Below, in pieces: positions 12,383 through 21,327 of a DNA stretch of 22,518 nucleotides. The first letter of the stretch is position 1; every line of letters begins with the position of its first letter. This DNA comes from a virus. The notes beneath the pieces were generated by a model. The model ran no database searches. It saw nothing but the letters and a program-made list of their open reading frames with translations, and was not told the DNA's origin. The stretch spans positions 1 through 22,518 of IMG/VR virus record IMGVR_UViG_3300046524_000217. One strand, 5' to 3'. A program made the position numbers and the translations under genes.

Positions 12383-12703
12383 ATGAGCCGCAAGCTATCG
12401 ACGCTCAAGCCGCGCATTCAGGCGGCGAACACCAATCGCGTTGCAACACTCGAAGCCAAGGCAGGCACGACGCCACGAGTACGCGGTAGCAAGTGGGTGA
12501 AGACGCGGCAGCGCATCGCTGTCGAGCAGCAGTTCAAGTGCAAGCGCTGCGGCTGCGTATGGCTGCCGTGGCGCGATCAGGTTGACCATGACGTGCCGCT
12601 CGAGCAGGGCGGCAGCAACGAGGATGAGAACCTCAACCTTTTGTGCGTCGAGTGCCACAGCGCGAAGACGGCACAGGAGGCAGCGGCGCGCGCGCGAGGC
12701 TGA
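12383..12703 (+). CDS. HNH endonuclease of the packaging module
   Basis: The 106-residue protein has the HNH core CKRCGC (Cys53, Cys56), QVDHDVPLEQGG (Asp68, His69), NEDENLNLLCVECH (Asn85, Cys88, Cys91, His92). Such HNH proteins stand directly before terminase genes in HK97-type phages and help the terminase cut DNA ends. The ATG at 12383 has GGAG 6 bases upstream. Confidence 0.85.
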   Translation: MSRKLSTLKPRIQAANTNRVATLEAKAGTTPRVRGSKWVKTRQRIAVEQQFKCKRCGCVWLPWRDQVDHDVPLEQGGSNEDENLNLLCVECHSAKTAQEAAARARG

Positions 12704-12841
12704 ACGCGGCCGTCCTGCGGCCTGCTGATGGCCTCTGCGGCGACGTTGGGGGTGGGGGTATCGAATCTCTAGCGTTTCGCATGCCGGGAAACCGATCGTT
12801 CTCTCACGCGCAGAATTTTTCCCTTTTTGGAGCTTTTGTTA
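12704..12841. other. non-coding gap before terminase, candidate cos/packaging region
   Basis: The 138-base gap contains repeated CTGCGGC blocks, GGGGGTGGGGGT (12748-12759) and a ribosome site GGAG before TerS. In many HNH-bearing HK97-type phages the cohesive-end site lies near here. I cannot locate a cut site from sequence alone. Confidence 0.3.
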
Positions 12842-13312
12842 ATGGCTTTTAACAGCAAGAAACGGCTCTTCGCCGATGCTGTTTTAGCCGGGAAGTCCAA
12901 TAAGGACGCGGCTATCGCGGCAGGGTACAGTGCGGCGACGGCCTCGGCTGCTGGATCGCGGCTTGTTAAAGACAAGGACGTTGTCCTCTACCTGGCTGCC
13001 CAGCGCATCCAGCAGGAATCGAAGCCGAAAGCCGAACCGCCGGCGCCGGAAGAGAAGTCGGTCCCGAAATTCGATGTCGAGTCGATGACGAACTTCACCG
13101 ACCCGAAGGCGTTTCTGATCGCCGCCATGAATGACGGCCGCACGGAACCGAAATTGCGCGTCGACGCGGCGAAGGCGCTCATGCCGTTCGTACACGCCAA
13201 GGTAGGCGAGGCCGGCAAGAAAGACGCGAAGGCTGATGCAGCAAAGAAGGTCGGTGCCGGCAAGTTTGCGGCGACGGCTCCCCCGAAGCTGGTGGTGAAC
13301 AACCGGAAGTGA
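12842..13312 (+). CDS. terS: terminase small subunit
   Basis: The 156-residue protein has an N-terminal DNA-binding HTH (KKRLFADAVLAGKSNKDAAI followed by AAGYSAATASAAGSRLVKDK) typical of TerS, and a Lys/Ala-rich tail. It recognises the packaging site and delivers it to TerL. GGAG 9 bases before the ATG at 12842 sets the start. TerL begins 3 bases after its stop. Confidence 0.85.
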   Translation: MAFNSKKRLFADAVLAGKSNKDAAIAAGYSAATASAAGSRLVKDKDVVLYLAAQRIQQESKPKAEPPAPEEKSVPKFDVESMTNFTDPKAFLIAAMNDGRTEPKLRVDAAKALMPFVHAKVGEAGKKDAKADAAKKVGAGKFAATAPPKLVVNNRK

Positions 13313-13315
13313 TCG

Positions 13316-14974
13316 ATGGAATGGAAGACAAGCTGCCTCGACTGGGCCGACCGGCTCAAGCGAGGCGAGTCCATCATTCCGCCGCCAATTTTTCCCGAGC
13401 AGGCCGAGCAGGCGCTTCTGATCTTCAAGCAACTGAAGATCGTCGATGCGCCTGGCAGCCCGACGTTCGGTGAGTCATGCGCTCAGTGGGTTTTCGATCT
13501 GGTGGCGTCGATTTTCGGCGCGTACGACCCCGACAGTGGTCGGCGCCTGATCACCGAGTGGTTCATCTGCCTGCCGAAAAAGAACTCGAAGTCGACGATC
13601 GCGGCCGGGATCATGATGACCGCGGTCATCCTCAACTGGCGGCAGTCTGCCGAGTTCGCAATTCTGGCGCCGACGATTGAGGTTGCGCAGAACAGTTTCA
13701 GTCCCAGCCGGGACATGGTGAAGCACGATGACGAGCTCGACGAGCTGCTGCAGGTTCAGACGCACATCAAGACGATCACGCACCGGAACAGCGGCGCGAC
13801 GCTGAAGGTCGTCGCGGCAGATTCAAATACCGTCGGTGGCAAGAAGAGCGTCGGCACGCTGGTCGACGAGCTTTGGCTTTTCGGCAAGCAGGCCAACGCC
13901 GAGAATATGCTGCGCGAGGCGATCGGCGGCCTGGCATCGCGCCCGGAAGGCTTCGTGATCTATCTGACGACCCAGTCCGATGATCCGCCGGCGGGCGTGT
14001 TTCGCCAGAAGCTGCAGTACGCGCGCGATGTGCGCGACGGCAAGATCGAGGACAAGCGTTTTGTCCCGGTGATCTTTGAGCACCCGCCGGAAATGGTGGC
14101 GAGCAAGCGGCATCTGAAGGTCGAAAACCTCGGAATGGTCAACCCGAACCTCGGCTATTCGGTTGATCAGGAGTTCCTCGAGCGCGAGTTCAAGAAGGCG
14201 CAGACCGAGGGCGAGGAGTCGTTCCGCGGCTTTCTCGCAAAGCATGCAAACGTCGAAATTGGCCTTGCGCTGCGCTCCGATCGTTGGGCCGGCGCGGAAT
14301 TCTGGGAAGACGCAGGCTCGGTGCCGAAGCTGACGCTTGATGACCTGATCGAGCGGTGCGAAGTGATCGACGTCGGCATCGACGGCGGCGGTCTTGACGA
14401 CTTGCTCGGGCTGGCGGTCGTTGGTCGCGAGAAACTGACACGCCGCTGGTTGTTTTGGGCGCACGCATGGGCGCATCCATCCGTGTTCGAGCGCCGCAAA
14501 GAAGTTGCACCGACACTCCGCGACTTTGAGAAGGAGGGCGACCTCACCGTCGTTGAGCAGATCGGTGACGATGTGCGCGACGTCGCTGACATTGTCGCAA
14601 TCGTCTATGCCTCCGGATTGCTAGATAAGGTCGGCGCAGATCCGGCCGGGATCGGCGGCATTCTCGACGCGCTGGTCGAGGCCGGCGTCCCTGAAGAGCT
14701 CGTCATTGGTATTTCGCAGGGCTGGAAGATGTCCGGCGCGATCAAGACGACCGAGCGGAAGCTTGCCGAAGGCGTGCTCGTGCACGGCGGCCAGCGAATG
14801 ATGGCGTGGTGCGTCGGCAATGCGCGCGTGGTGCCGGTTGGAAATGCCGTGAATATCACCAAACAGGCCAGCGGGACGGCAAAAATCGACCCGCTTATGG
14901 CTGGTTTCAACGCCATAACCCTGATGAGTCTTAATCCGCAGTCCGCACCTACACCGGGAATCGTTATCCTATGA
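13316..14974 (+). CDS. terL: terminase large subunit (ATPase/nuclease)
   Basis: The 552-residue protein has the HK97-type TerL plan. The N-terminal ATPase has Walker A LPKKNSKST (86-94) and Walker B TLVDEL (181-186). The C-terminal RNase H-like nuclease starts near IDVGIDGGGLDDLLG, with Asp356 and Asp361-362 as metal ligands. It drives DNA into the prohead and cuts it. Length is normal for the family. The portal ATG overlaps its stop. Confidence 0.95.
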   Translation: MEWKTSCLDWADRLKRGESIIPPPIFPEQAEQALLIFKQLKIVDAPGSPTFGESCAQWVFDLVASIFGAYDPDSGRRLITEWFICLPKKNSKSTIAAGIMMTAVILNWRQSAEFAILAPTIEVAQNSFSPSRDMVKHDDELDELLQVQTHIKTITHRNSGATLKVVAADSNTVGGKKSVGTLVDELWLFGKQANAENMLREAIGGLASRPEGFVIYLTTQSDDPPAGVFRQKLQYARDVRDGKIEDKRFVPVIFEHPPEMVASKRHLKVENLGMVNPNLGYSVDQEFLEREFKKAQTEGEESFRGFLAKHANVEIGLALRSDRWAGAEFWEDAGSVPKLTLDDLIERCEVIDVGIDGGGLDDLLGLAVVGREKLTRRWLFWAHAWAHPSVFERRKEVAPTLRDFEKEGDLTVVEQIGDDVRDVADIVAIVYASGLLDKVGADPAGIGGILDALVEAGVPEELVIGISQGWKMSGAIKTTERKLAEGVLVHGGQRMMAWCVGNARVVPVGNAVNITKQASGTAKIDPLMAGFNAITLMSLNPQSAPTPGIVIL

Positions 14975-16326
14975 GCGAAGCATTCAAGGTAGCACAAGCG
15001 AAGGCCCGATTGCCGGGTTCCGCTGTGCTTAACGCCTGGCGCGCTCAACACGGGCCGGAGACGACAGGTCGCGTGAATAATCTCAATGAGACGCGCCAGA
15101 GCCTGACGGTTCAGGAGCTGGCGAATATCATCGGCGGCGGCGCAATCAGTAACGCCGGACCGGTCGTCAACGAGACGACCGCGATGAAGGTGTCCGCGGT
15201 CTACGCGTGCGTTGCTCTGATCGCGGGCGCCATCTCCACCCTCCCGATGCCGGTGTATCAGCGCACAGCAACGGGCCGCGAGCGTGTCGAGCATCCGTAT
15301 TGGTGGCTCCTGAACGAACAGCCTGAGTCGGATGTGTCGGCAGCGGTGTTCTGGGAATACATGGTTGCTGCGCGACTCTTTTATGGCGACTGTTTCGCTG
15401 AAATCGTGCGCCCGTCGTTTCACAGCAATACGGTGACGGCGTTCAGGGCACATCATCCATTGCGGGTGTTCCCATTCCGCGACAGCCGCGGCGAGCTTTA
15501 TTACCGGGTGCAGCCGTTGGTCGGCGCCGAATACATTCTGCATCCAGCCGACATCATTCACATTCCTAGCCTCGGATACGACGGCATTCGTAGCCCGAGC
15601 CCGATCACCTACGCGGCTCGGCAGTCGGTGGGGACGGCGCTCGCGGCAGCGGAGTACAGCGCGCGATTCTTTTCGAATGGCGCCCGTCCGGATTTCGCGC
15701 TGACGACTGCTGGGAACATGACCGAGGAGCAGGCTAAGCTTCTGCGCGCGACTTGGGGCGAGCGCCATAGCGGCGTCGCGAATTCGCATCTCCCGGCGAT
15801 TCTCACCGGCGGATTGCAGATCAAAGAATTGACCATGTCGCCGGTCGACGCGCAGATCCTCGAGACGTCCAAGTGGGATCTCGAGGAAATTTGCCGCATC
15901 CTGGGCGTCCCTCCGTTCATGGTCGGGTCTACCGAAAAAACGACGTCGTGGGGCAGCGGCATTGAGAACATGAGCCGTGGCTTCGTGAAGTTCACGCTGC
16001 TGCGCGACCTGGTCAAGTTCAATCAGGAATTCAACCGGAAACTCTGGCCTACCCGGCAAAAATTCTTCGTGGAATTCGATGTTTCCGGCATGGAGCGAGG
16101 CGATCTGAAGAGCGAGAACGATGCGCTCCGTATCGCACTCGGTCGTGCGGGTGAGCCCGGCTGGATGACGCAGAACGAGGTGCGTCACCTCAAACTACTG
16201 CCGCCTGTTAAGGGTGGAGACGTCGTGAACAGCGGTATAGCGCAGACCGCCAATGTCACCGAACCGGCGCCAAAGCCGGATTCGGCGCCGGCGCCGGACG
16301 GGCAACCAGACCAAGGGGCAACATGA
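14971..16326 (+). CDS. portal protein (HK97 family)
   Basis: The 451-residue protein has the HK97 portal signatures KVSAVYACVALIAGAISTLP, HPYWWLLNEQPE and the C-terminal block SKWDLEEICRILGVPPFMVG, with WGSGIENMSRGFVKFTL. It forms the dodecameric DNA channel at one capsid vertex. ATGA overlaps at both ends show coupling with TerL and the protease. The last ~40 residues are Pro/Ala-rich. Length is usual. Confidence 0.95.
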   Translation: MSEAFKVAQAKARLPGSAVLNAWRAQHGPETTGRVNNLNETRQSLTVQELANIIGGGAISNAGPVVNETTAMKVSAVYACVALIAGAISTLPMPVYQRTATGRERVEHPYWWLLNEQPESDVSAAVFWEYMVAARLFYGDCFAEIVRPSFHSNTVTAFRAHHPLRVFPFRDSRGELYYRVQPLVGAEYILHPADIIHIPSLGYDGIRSPSPITYAARQSVGTALAAAEYSARFFSNGARPDFALTTAGNMTEEQAKLLRATWGERHSGVANSHLPAILTGGLQIKELTMSPVDAQILETSKWDLEEICRILGVPPFMVGSTEKTTSWGSGIENMSRGFVKFTLLRDLVKFNQEFNRKLWPTRQKFFVEFDVSGMERGDLKSENDALRIALGRAGEPGWMTQNEVRHLKLLPPVKGGDVVNSGIAQTANVTEPAPKPDSAPAPDGQPDQGAT

Positions 16327-17057
16327 GCAAGCTGATCAAGCTGCTGGCGAGCAATCGCCGGCCGGTGAAGCCGTGCGCGTTCGACGTGCAGGGCGAAGAA
16401 ACCACTATCTATATCTACGATGCGATCGTTGCAGACGACGACACGGCGGAATGGTGGGGCGGTGTTTCGGCACAAACGCTCGTGCCGCAAATTCGCGGCA
16501 TCAAGGGCGGCACGGTTCATCTGCGCATTAATTCGCCGGGCGGCGACGTGTTCGCGGCGCAGGCTATCGTCGCGGCGATGCGCGACACCGGCGCGAAGGT
16601 TATTGCTCATATCGACGGCGTCGCGGCGAGCGCAGCGACCGTGATTGCGTCGGCCGCCGATGAGGTCGAAATGTCGGACGGCGCCATGTACATGATTCAT
16701 TGTGCGTGGACTGTGGCTATCGGCAATTCGGCCGACCTCGCCGCTACGTCGGCGCTGCTGGACAAGACTGACGGCGTGATCGCGGGCCAGTATGCAAAGC
16801 GCAGTGGCAAGAGCGCGGATGACATGAAGGCGCTCATGAGCGCCGAGACGTGGTTCACGGCGGAAGAGGCTGTTGAGATCGGCCTCGCCGACCGTGTCGC
16901 CGAGAATGCGCCGAGGGCGCAGGCATCGTGGGATCTGAGCGCCTACGCCAACGCTCCGAAGCCGCAAGAGCCCGAGCAGATTGATGCCATCGCAGCAGAA
17001 CACCGCGAACGTCAGCAGCAGCGCATGAAGATGCTGAATCGCATTTCCCATCAGTGA
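16323..17057 (+). CDS. ClpP-type prohead protease
   Basis: The 244-residue protein is a ClpP-fold head maturation protease: RINSPGGDVFAAQAI (69-83), DGVAASAATVIASAA with nucleophile Ser103, and MIHCAW with His126. It cleaves the capsid scaffold domain. The C-terminal ~35 residues are Glu/Gln/Arg-rich and probably bind the prohead. HK97 itself uses an unrelated U35-type protease; many Burkholderia phages use this ClpP type. It overlaps the portal stop. Confidence 0.9.
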   Translation: MSKLIKLLASNRRPVKPCAFDVQGEETTIYIYDAIVADDDTAEWWGGVSAQTLVPQIRGIKGGTVHLRINSPGGDVFAAQAIVAAMRDTGAKVIAHIDGVAASAATVIASAADEVEMSDGAMYMIHCAWTVAIGNSADLAATSALLDKTDGVIAGQYAKRSGKSADDMKALMSAETWFTAEEAVEIGLADRVAENAPRAQASWDLSAYANAPKPQEPEQIDAIAAEHRERQQQRMKMLNRISHQ

Positions 17058-17080
17058 CGCGCCTCGCGCAACTGAGATCA

Positions 17081-17103
17081 GCCGCCTCCGGGCGGTTTTT
17101 TTT
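17081..17103 (+). terminator. intrinsic terminator before the capsid gene
   Basis: CCGCC (17082-17086) pairs with GGCGG (17091-17095) across a TCCG loop, followed by eight T (17096-17103). It lies between the protease and the capsid gene, inside the morphogenesis operon. Confidence 0.8.
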
Positions 17104-17150
17104 CGTCCCCACGACCTGCGCGAGCGGTCAACCCTGTCTGGAGATCACAA

Positions 17151-18407
17151 ATGAAGCTGCAACAACTGCGTGAACTGCGCAACTCGAAGGCTAAGGAAGC
17201 CAACGAGATCAACAACAGGTTTCCCGCCGACCAGCGTATGCCGGCTGCGGATGCAGAACGTATGGACTCGATTCTCGCTGAGATTGAGGCTATCGACACC
17301 GAAATCGCCCGCGAGAGTCGCCGCGCGCAGCTCGCCGCGGAAGACCCGGCTGTGATGGCCGCAGCCTTGTTGAACGCTGCCACGCGTGACCCGGCAAAAC
17401 AGGGCGATGAAACCAAGGCGCTGCGCGCGTTCTTGTCCGGCGGTATCGTCAGCATGTCCGACGAAGATCGCGCCCGCATGCTGGCTCGCCAAACTCCGGA
17501 CATCCGAAATGCGATGTCAACGACGACGTCGACGGAAGGCGGCTTCACGGTCGCGACCGAATATCAGCGCTCGCTGGAAATCGCGATGAAGGCATACGGC
17601 GGCATGCGCGGCGTGGCGCACGCGATTCGCACCGCAACGGGTGCGTCGATGAATTTCCCGACCACCGATCCGACGGCAGAAGTTGGTGAAATCGTCGGCC
17701 AGAACGCTCCAGTTACGGGGCTGGACACGACGTTCTCGAACATTTCACTGGACGTCTACAAGTACAGCTCGAAGAAGATCGCGCTGCCGTTCGAACTGGT
17801 GCAGGACTCGTTCATCGACATCGAGGCATACATCCAGAGCTTGCTGGCCATGCGCCTGGGCCGTATCCAGAACACGCACTTCACCATCGGCACGGGCACC
17901 GGCCAGCCGCGCGGCCTCATCACCGGCGCCAACACGGGTAAGGTCGGCGCCACCGGCCAGACGCTGACTGTCGTCTATGACGATCTAGTAGACCTGGAGC
18001 ACTCGATCGATCCGGCCTATCGTAGCCAGCCGGGCGTCGGCTACATGATGCACGACACGTCAGTCAAGGTGATCCGCAAGATCAAGGACACGCAAGGGCG
18101 CCCGATCTTCGTGCCGGGCTACGAGGCCGATGCCATGGTCAACGGCGGCGCACCGGATCGTCTGATGGGTCGTCCGATCTACATCAACCAGGACATGCCG
18201 GTGATGGCGGCGAACGCGGAGTCGATCGCGTTCGGCCAGTTCTCCAAATACGTTATCCGTGACGTGATGGACCTGACATTGTTCCGTATGACCGACTCGG
18301 CATTCACGCTGAACGGTCAAATCGGCTTCGTCGGTTTCCTTCGCACCGGCGGCAACCTGATCGACGCAGGGGGCGCTGTCAAGACGTACGCGAACTCGGC
18401 CACCTAA
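17151..18407 (+). CDS. major capsid protein, HK97 fold, with N-terminal delta domain
   Basis: The 418-residue protein has a coiled-coil N-terminal scaffold (about 1-65, starting MKLQQLRELRNSKAKEANEI). A linker leads to STEGGFTVATEYQRSLEI (from about 127), where mature HK97-type capsids usually begin, then GASMNFPTTDPTAEVGEIVG, the capsid core and a C-terminal FVGFLRTGGNLID. The delta domain would be removed by the ClpP-type protease. GGAG 8 bases before the ATG at 17151 sets the start. Confidence 0.95.
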   Translation: MKLQQLRELRNSKAKEANEINNRFPADQRMPAADAERMDSILAEIEAIDTEIARESRRAQLAAEDPAVMAAALLNAATRDPAKQGDETKALRAFLSGGIVSMSDEDRARMLARQTPDIRNAMSTTTSTEGGFTVATEYQRSLEIAMKAYGGMRGVAHAIRTATGASMNFPTTDPTAEVGEIVGQNAPVTGLDTTFSNISLDVYKYSSKKIALPFELVQDSFIDIEAYIQSLLAMRLGRIQNTHFTIGTGTGQPRGLITGANTGKVGATGQTLTVVYDDLVDLEHSIDPAYRSQPGVGYMMHDTSVKVIRKIKDTQGRPIFVPGYEADAMVNGGAPDRLMGRPIYINQDMPVMAANAESIAFGQFSKYVIRDVMDLTLFRMTDSAFTLNGQIGFVGFLRTGGNLIDAGGAVKTYANSAT

Positions 18408-18435
18408 CGGGACGCGAGTCTTTCGGTTCATCCAA

Positions 18436-18455
18436 CGGCGGGCTTCGGCTCGCCG
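18436..18455 (+). other. UUCG-loop hairpin after the capsid gene
   Basis: CGGCGGGC (18436-18443) pairs with GCTCGCCG (18448-18455), one G-T pair, around a TTCG loop. No T-run follows, so it is more likely an mRNA-stabilising or processing hairpin than a terminator. Confidence 0.5.
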
Positions 18456-18480
18456 CATCACCTCTCTCAGGAACTCCATC

Positions 18481-18759
18481 ATGGCAAAAGTTCAAACGGC
18501 GCGCGCGCGCGTGCTTGCCGATCACGTTGGCTTGGGCATCAAGTGCGGCCAGCTTGTCGAGGGCCCGGAAAACGTCATCAAGGCGCTGGCCACCGCCGGC
18601 GTTGTCGACAATCATGAGGATGCCGTCGCATACGCGTCCAGCAAGGGCGCTGACATTGTCGCGATTGAAGATCCAGCGACGGCCGCCGAGGTGGCCGCCG
18701 CGATTACTGAAGATAAGCAGCCCGACCCGGCTGGCGCTTCGCAGGCTGCGGCAAGCTAA
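18481..18759 (+). CDS. small protein between capsid and connector genes
   Basis: The 92-residue protein starts MAKVQTARARVLADHVGLGI, has an alpha/beta core to about residue 75 and an Ala/Pro-rich tail. Its place directly after the capsid gene is often held by decoration or minor head proteins, but no family is recognised. AGGA lies about 9 bases before the ATG. Confidence 0.65.
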   Translation: MAKVQTARARVLADHVGLGIKCGQLVEGPENVIKALATAGVVDNHEDAVAYASSKGADIVAIEDPATAAEVAAAITEDKQPDPAGASQAAAS

Positions 18760-18762
18760 AGC

Positions 18763-19437
18763 ATGGGCATCAGACTGACGCAGGCGCCGGCGGAAGAGCC
18801 GGTCACGGTGGATGAGGCAAAGCTGCATCTGCGCGTGACCGGCTCCGGCGAAGACACACTGATCGCAATGCTGATCAGCGCCGCGCGGATTCACGCAGAA
18901 AACGTATGTCGCCGCGTCTTCGTGACCCAGAAGTGGGACCTGTTCCTCGACGCGTTCCCGTTTTACACCTACTACGGCGTGATCCCGGGCTACGTGCCGG
19001 TCGACCAGTTGCCGTCGGCCTGGATGACGATGCGCAATTACGCGGTGCGCTTCCGTGGAAGCAAGATCGACATTCCGTTTCCGCGTCTGCAGTCCGCCGA
19101 TGCTGTGAAGTACACCGATGCGAACGGCGTGACGCAGACAATGGACCCGTCGACATACGTTGTCGATGCGATTAGTGAGCCTGGCGTTTTGACGCCGAAA
19201 ACGGGCACCTATTGGCCCGACACGCAAAACACGACGAATGCCGTGCAGATTAGCTTCACGGCTGGGTACGGCGCCGCCGTGGATGTTCCGGCCGGCATCA
19301 AGTCATGGATCCTGCTGCGCGTCGGCGCGCTGTATGAGAACCGTGAAGAGGTCTCAGTAGCCACTCGCGTGACGGTTCAGGAGCTGCCCTACGTCGACAC
19401 GCTGCTCGATCCATACCGAATCATGGGCTACGCCTGA
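18763..19437 (+). CDS. head-tail connector (phiE125 gp8 / HK97 gp6-like)
   Basis: The 224-residue protein begins with TQAPAEEPVTVDEAKLHLRV and then TLIAMLISAARIHAENVCRR, the marks of the phiE125 gp8/gp6-like connector family. These form a ring below the portal. The C-terminal region carries AGIKSWILLRVGALYENREE, also typical. It overlaps the next gene by one base (TGATG). Confidence 0.85.
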   Translation: MGIRLTQAPAEEPVTVDEAKLHLRVTGSGEDTLIAMLISAARIHAENVCRRVFVTQKWDLFLDAFPFYTYYGVIPGYVPVDQLPSAWMTMRNYAVRFRGSKIDIPFPRLQSADAVKYTDANGVTQTMDPSTYVVDAISEPGVLTPKTGTYWPDTQNTTNAVQISFTAGYGAAVDVPAGIKSWILLRVGALYENREEVSVATRVTVQELPYVDTLLDPYRIMGYA

Positions 19438-19778
19438 TGCGCGCCGGCGACCTTCGTCATCTCCTAACGTTCCAGGCCAAGTCGACCGCCCAGGATGAAC
19501 TTGGCGAGCAGACCAATGCGTGGGTGGACATTTTCACCTGTTGGGGAAAGGTCTCGCCGACGACCGGCCGCGAACGGCTTGCGGCGCAGGCCGTCCAGTC
19601 GTCCGTGACGCACTCGGTGACGGTGCGCTACGTGCCGCAGCTCGCCAACCCGAAAGACGTTGCCGCGATGCGCATCGTATTCGGCACGCGGATTTTCGAA
19701 ATTCACGACTCGATCAACGAGGACGAGCGGAACCGCATGGTCACGCTGATGGCGGAGGAGGGCTTGAACAATGGCTAA
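19437..19778 (+). CDS. head closure / head-tail joining protein (SPP1 gp16-like)
   Basis: The 113-residue protein begins MRAGDLRHLLTFQ and has LGEQTNAWVDIFTCWGKVSP and RIFEIHDSINEDERNRMVTL, the Phage_H_T_join signature. It closes the connector and stops DNA leakage. The ATG shares a base with the preceding stop, and it overlaps the next gene by 8 bases. Confidence 0.85.
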   Translation: MRAGDLRHLLTFQAKSTAQDELGEQTNAWVDIFTCWGKVSPTTGRERLAAQAVQSSVTHSVTVRYVPQLANPKDVAAMRIVFGTRIFEIHDSINEDERNRMVTLMAEEGLNNG

Positions 19779-20142
19779 TTCCGCTGAGGCAATCGTCTTT
19801 GCCGCAGTTAAGGCACTCTTGCCCAACAGCGACGGTACATTCCGGGTCTATCCCGACGTGGCGCCTGCTGGCGTCGCGCGCCCGTACATCACGTATCAGG
19901 CCGTGGGCGGCCACTCGCCGAACTACTTGAGCAACACCGTCGATCTGCAGAATGCTCGCATGCAGGTCAACGTGTGGGCCGATACGCGTTCGATCGCGAA
20001 TAGCCTGATGCAGAACGTTATCGCCGCACTCACGGGGCAGCTGATCAAAGCCGTAACGATCGGCGCGCCGGTCAGTAGCTACGAGCCCGACACGAAGCTT
20101 TACGGCTCCCGATCCGATTTCAGCATCTGGTTTTACCCGTAA
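19771..20142 (+). CDS. tail completion protein (DUF3168)
   Basis: The 123-residue protein starts MANSAEAIVFAAVKALLPNS and has YPDVAPAGVARPYITYQAVG and ARMQVNVWADTRSIANSLMQ, as in the DUF3168/SPP1 gp17 family. It sits at the top of the tail tube. It overlaps the head closure gene and is followed by a terminator. Confidence 0.85.
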   Translation: MANSAEAIVFAAVKALLPNSDGTFRVYPDVAPAGVARPYITYQAVGGHSPNYLSNTVDLQNARMQVNVWADTRSIANSLMQNVIAALTGQLIKAVTIGAPVSSYEPDTKLYGSRSDFSIWFYP

Positions 20143-20186
20143 CACCGAATTCATACCGCGTTGCCGCGGCTTTTGCTTCAACCACC

Positions 20187-20214
20187 AACCCGCCCTGAGT
20201 GGGTTTATTTATTT
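20187..20214 (+). terminator. intrinsic terminator before the tail tube gene
   Basis: AACCCGC (20187-20193) pairs with GTGGGTT (20199-20205), one G-T pair, across a 5-base loop. TTTATTTATTT follows from about 20203. It lies 45 bases after the tail completion stop, within the structural operon. Confidence 0.65.
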
Positions 20215-20228
20215 GTGAGGTCTGAAAA

Positions 20229-20867
20229 ATGACAAGCACTGCGATTTCCGCTCAGGGATCGACTCTCTCGGTATCTGGCACGACTGGTGCCGCGAAGGCG
20301 ATCACGGGCCTGGCTCTCGGCTTTCCGTCGATCGTCACCTCGGCGGCACACGGTTTTTCGAATGGCGACATCGTGACCTTCGCGGCGCTGGCCGGTAACA
20401 CCACGCTGAACGGCCTCACTGCCGTCATCAAGAACGTGACGGCGAACACCTATGCGGTGGACGTCGACACAACCGGCGGCGCCGCATATACGAACGGGGG
20501 CACGGCGACCCCTGTTACCTGGACACCGATCGGCAACCTGAACAACTTCAAGGGCTTCGACGGCCAAGCCAACGAAATCGATAAGACAAACCTGTCGAGC
20601 ACGGCCAAGGAATTCATGCTCGGCCTGCAGGACTTCGGACACTTCACGTTCGACGTCGACAAGGACTTCACCGACCCCGGCCAACTGGCGTGCGACGCCG
20701 CAAAGCGCGCGGGCACGTTGAAGCAATTCAAGCTCACGCTGCCGAACACGAAGACCGCAACTTTCAGCGGCTACGTCAAGAACAGCCCGCTCGATGGCGG
20801 CGTCGATCAGATCCTCAAAACGACCGGCGTCTCGCTCCGCATCACCGGCGACGTGGTCTACGCGTAA
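20229..20867 (+). CDS. major tail tube protein with FCCH-like insertion
   Basis: The 212-residue protein is a phage tail tube protein: FKGFDGQANEIDKTNLSSTA, KEFMLGLQDFGHFTFDVDKD and GTLKQFKLTLPNTKTATFSG. Residues about 24-97 (LGFPSIVTSAAHGFSNGDIV, then NTTLNGLTAVIKNVTANTYA) look like an E1-FCCH/Ig-like insert seen in other phage tail proteins and could decorate the tube. GAGG precedes the ATG at 20229. Confidence 0.85.
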   Translation: MTSTAISAQGSTLSVSGTTGAAKAITGLALGFPSIVTSAAHGFSNGDIVTFAALAGNTTLNGLTAVIKNVTANTYAVDVDTTGGAAYTNGGTATPVTWTPIGNLNNFKGFDGQANEIDKTNLSSTAKEFMLGLQDFGHFTFDVDKDFTDPGQLACDAAKRAGTLKQFKLTLPNTKTATFSGYVKNSPLDGGVDQILKTTGVSLRITGDVVYA

Positions 20868-20907
20868 CCCGCGGCCCGCGCAACTCCATCACAACACAGG
20901 ACATACC

Positions 20908-21327
20908 GTGCCCATTCTCAGTAAAGAAACCAAGGCCGCCATTCTCGGCGCCATCCACCTCAAGACCGAGTCCGTCGACGTGCCCGAGTGGGGCGATGGC
21001 GTGACGGTGATCGTGTCGGAGATGTCAGGTCTCGCGCGCGACGCTTTCTATTCAAAAAAGGAAGCGGGAAAGGTTCCCATCAGTGAATCGCAGGCCGATC
21101 TGCTGCTGGCCACTGTCGTCGACGAATCCGGCGCGCTGGTTCTCGACGGGTCCGACATCGCCAACTTGCGCGCTCAAGGTACCGCGGTGATGGATCGCAT
21201 CGTGGCAGTCGCTGTTCGCCTGAACGGCATGCAGCCGGCCGCCGTGGAGGATGCAGTAAAAAACTCCGCAGCCGCCCCGAGCGGCGATTCTGGCTCCAGC
21301 TCAGCATCGACTTCGGTATCCCAGTAA
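20908..21327 (+). CDS. tail assembly chaperone, G-type
   Basis: The 139-residue product starts at GTG 20908 with AGGA 7 bases upstream; the longer frame to 20794 would run into the tail tube gene. It begins VPILSKETKAAILGAI and has an alpha/beta chaperone-like core. Its place between tube and tape measure is that of lambda gpG. A slippery site lies at codons 118-119. The zero-frame tail after it is Ser/Ala-rich low complexity, as in other G proteins. Confidence 0.8.
   Translation: MPILSKETKAAILGAIHLKTESVDVPEWGDGVTVIVSEMSGLARDAFYSKKEAGKVPISESQADLLLATVVDESGALVLDGSDIANLRAQGTAVMDRIVAVAVRLNGMQPAAVEDAVKNSAAAPSGDSGSSSASTSVSQ

Noticed and set aside
14605-16188. 527-codon minus-strand frame
   Set aside because: Antisense of TerL and portal genes, whose motifs are unambiguous.
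16185-17051. 288-codon minus-strand frame
   Set aside because: Antisense of the ClpP-type protease gene.
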